13,124 nt of DNA from assembly GCA_029858755.1 (NCBI GenBank), contig JAOUEK010000011.1:1-13124 (forward strand), read 5' to 3'. A program made the position numbers and the translations under genes. This document shows, in pieces, positions 6,374 to 13,124 of this stretch (the stretch's first letter is position 1; the number at the start of each line of letters is the position of its first letter). Source of the stretch: Thermoleophilia bacterium. GTDB taxonomy: Bacteria > Actinomycetota > Thermoleophilia > Gaiellales > Gaiellaceae. The notes under the pieces were generated by a model. It made no database searches. It worked only from the letters and a program-made list of their open reading frames with translations, and was not told where the DNA came from.

Positions 6374-6760
6374 GTGGCAACCGACGTGAAGAACGTCCTC
6401 GAGACGCTCGGCGGCATGACCGTGCTCGAGCTCGTCGAGCTGAAGAACGCGATCGAGGAGGAGTGGGGCGTCACCGCCGCAGCTCCCGTCGCCGTCGCCG
6501 CCGCCGTGCCGGCCGCTGGGGAAGCGGGCGGAGCCGCGGTGGAGGAGAAGGACTCCTTCGACGTGGTGCTCATCGCCGCGGGCGACAAGAAGATCCAGGT
6601 GATCAAGGTCGTGCGCGCGGCGACCGGGCTCGGCCTCAAGGAGGCGAAGGACCTCGTCGACGGCGCCCCCAACGCCGTCAAGGAGGGCCTCAACAAGGAC
6701 GAGTCCGAGAAGCTGAAGGCGGAGCTCGAGGAGGCCGGCGCCTCCGTCGAGCTCAAGTAA
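6374..6760 (+). CDS. rplL: 50S ribosomal protein L7/L12
   Basis: This 128-residue stalk protein binds L10 as dimers and recruits EF-Tu, EF-G and other factors. The N-terminal dimerisation domain reads [20 protein letters not shown] (5-24); an Ala-rich flexible hinge spans about residues 35-57; the C-terminal factor-binding domain has [20 protein letters not shown] and the conserved [20 protein letters not shown], ending ASVELK. Start is GTG 6374, two bases after the rplJ stop, with AGGAGGAG (6361-6368) inside the end of rplJ as ribosome-binding site; rplJ and rplL are therefore tightly coupled, though L12 is needed in excess. A 450-base gap before rpoB follows. Confidence 0.97.
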   Translation: MATDVKNVLETLGGMTVLELVELKNAIEEEWGVTAAAPVAVAAAVPAAGEAGGAAVEEKDSFDVVLIAAGDKKIQVIKVVRAATGLGLKEAKDLVDGAPNAVKEGLNKDESEKLKAELEEAGASVELK

Positions 6761-6768
6761 CGCGGCGC

Positions 6769-6796
6769 ACCGGTCCAAGCCCGACTCGGGCCCGGT
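6769..6796 (+). other. Bulged stem-loop just after rplL
   Basis: ACCGG (6769-6773) pairs with CCGGT (6792-6796), and GCCCG (6779-6783) with CGGGC (6787-6791) around loop ACT, with TCCAA bulged on one side. It begins nine bases after the rplL stop. It may protect the 3' end of the ribosomal-protein mRNA or be a processing site; neither is shown. Confidence 0.35.
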
Positions 6797-6800
6797 CGCA

Positions 6801-6826
6801 CGGGGGCCGCCGGGAGGCGGCCCCCG
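6801..6826 (+). terminator. Attenuator-like hairpin between rplL and rpoB
   Basis: CGGGGGCCGCC (6801-6811) and GGCGGCCCCCG (6816-6826) form a perfect 11-pair stem closed by the GNRA-type loop GGGA. This is by far the strongest hairpin after rplL. No T-run follows (next bases TCGACGCTCG), so it is not a classical intrinsic terminator; high-GC actinobacteria often use T-less hairpins. Its place matches the E. coli rplL-rpoB attenuator, which lowers rpoBC expression relative to the ribosomal genes. Confidence 0.6.
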
Positions 6827-7088
6827 TCGACGCTCGCTGCCCACGGGGGGTGGGTCGTCCATGGAGCCGTTCGTGCGCGGACGCGTGCACCCGTTTCGTG
6901 GGGGTCGCCTCGAGCGCTGACGACGGTGCTGCTCGCAGTCGCGGCCGTGCCTCCCGGCGGCCCGAGCCGTTCCCGGTGGGGTGGTTCGCACGCCCGTCGG
7001 CGGTTCGCGGCCCGTGGGCCTCCCGGCTCGGCGTCGGCCCGTCCCACGCCCTGGGCGCGCGCTCTCCGCTATGGTTCTCGGAGGACTT
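6827..7088 (+). other. Gene-free stretch before rpoB
   Basis: About 260 bases contain no credible gene on either strand. Visible structure is modest: a CCCAC/GTGGG hairpin (6840-6854), and a perfect 8-base inverted repeat CCGAGCCG (6962-6969) / CGGCTCGG (7024-7031) separated by 54 bases. TATGGT at 7070-7075 resembles a -10 box but has no -35 at proper distance. An extra promoter could hide here. Confidence 0.4.
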
Positions 7089-7117
7089 CTCCACCGCGGC
7101 CCGCGGTTGCGGTGGAG
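7089..7117. repeat. 9-bp inverted repeat overlapping the rpoB promoter -35
   Basis: CTCCACCGC (7089-7097) and GCGGTGGAG (7109-7117) are exact reverse complements separated by 11 bases that themselves contain CCGCGG. The right arm covers the proposed -35 (7107-7112). It could be a dimeric repressor operator, or, in read-through RNA, a second hairpin. No T-run follows. Confidence 0.55.
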
Positions 7118-7136
7118 TGCGCGCGTCCTGTAGGAT
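7107..7136 (+). promoter_or_regulatory. Candidate rpoBC promoter
   Basis: TTGCGG (7107-7112) and TAGGAT (7131-7136) are separated by 18 bases, a fair match to the main sigma factor (TTG of the -35; four of six bases of the -10). The start would be near 7143, giving a leader of about 70 bases before rpoB. A separate promoter would allow rpoBC expression independent of read-through past the upstream hairpin. Confidence 0.55.
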
Positions 7137-7210
7137 CAAAGGTTCCGCCGAGCGCTAGCTCTCACGACCCTGCCTGTCGTTCCCACCGCACGCCCTAAGG
7201 GAGGCTGTTC

Positions 7211-10825
<3,615 letters not shown>

Positions 10826-10901
10826 GGCAAGGGCGACCGGGAGACCACCCGCGTGACGGGCGACGGACGCGTGAGCGCTCCGCGCCGAAGGAGACAGGGA
10901 C

Positions 10902-13124
<2,223 letters not shown>

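Noticed and set aside
7070..7075. TATGGT as a second rpoB -10 box
   Set aside because: No acceptable -35 sequence lies 16-19 bases upstream.

Overview
The window is a high-GC stretch (roughly 70% by eye, with G/C-rich third codon positions) from a bacterial chromosome. Protein sequences point to Actinomycetota. The RpoB, RpoC, NusG and L33 sequences look actinobacterial, and the beta-prime subunit carries an insertion at the site where actinobacterial RNA polymerases have one. NusG lacks the N-terminal extension found in Streptomyces and Mycobacterium. Together with an RpoB rifampicin region that differs from theirs, this suggests a deep-branching class such as Thermoleophilia. That placement is inference.

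Layout. (1) 1-2095, plus strand: the end of a cluster-9 metal-binding protein (znuA-like), an ABC ATPase (znuC-like) and an ABC permease (znuB-like), joined by stop/start overlaps as one zinc or manganese uptake operon. (2) 2096-2695, minus strand: type II thymidine kinase (tdk), convergent with znuB and sharing a TGATCA double-stop junction. (3) About 2950-3608: a promoter-like element, a tRNA with anticodon CAT (elongator Met), rpmG (L33, 53 aa) and secE. (4) nusG, rplK, rplA, an L10 leader RNA, rplJ and rplL. (5) A 450-base rplL-rpoB intergenic region with an 11-bp hairpin, a 9-bp inverted repeat and a candidate rpoB promoter. (6) rpoB (complete) and rpoC (5' part, 741 codons, running off the end).

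From the tRNA onward this is the classical bacterial secE-nusG-rplKAJL-rpoBC transcription/translation block. It encodes a translocon subunit, the NusG elongation factor that couples RNA polymerase to the ribosome, the L11/L1/L10/L12 stalk proteins and the two large polymerase subunits. The sequence carries likely control points for this block: an L10 autoregulatory leader before rplJ, an attenuator-like hairpin after rplL, and a separate promoter for rpoBC.

I see no mobile element, CRISPR array, defence island or clearly new multi-gene system. The most unusual features are an enlarged helical insertion in RpoC (about 190 residues longer than I recall for Mycobacterium), a 75-residue acidic tail on L10, and the regulatory structures before rplJ and rpoB.
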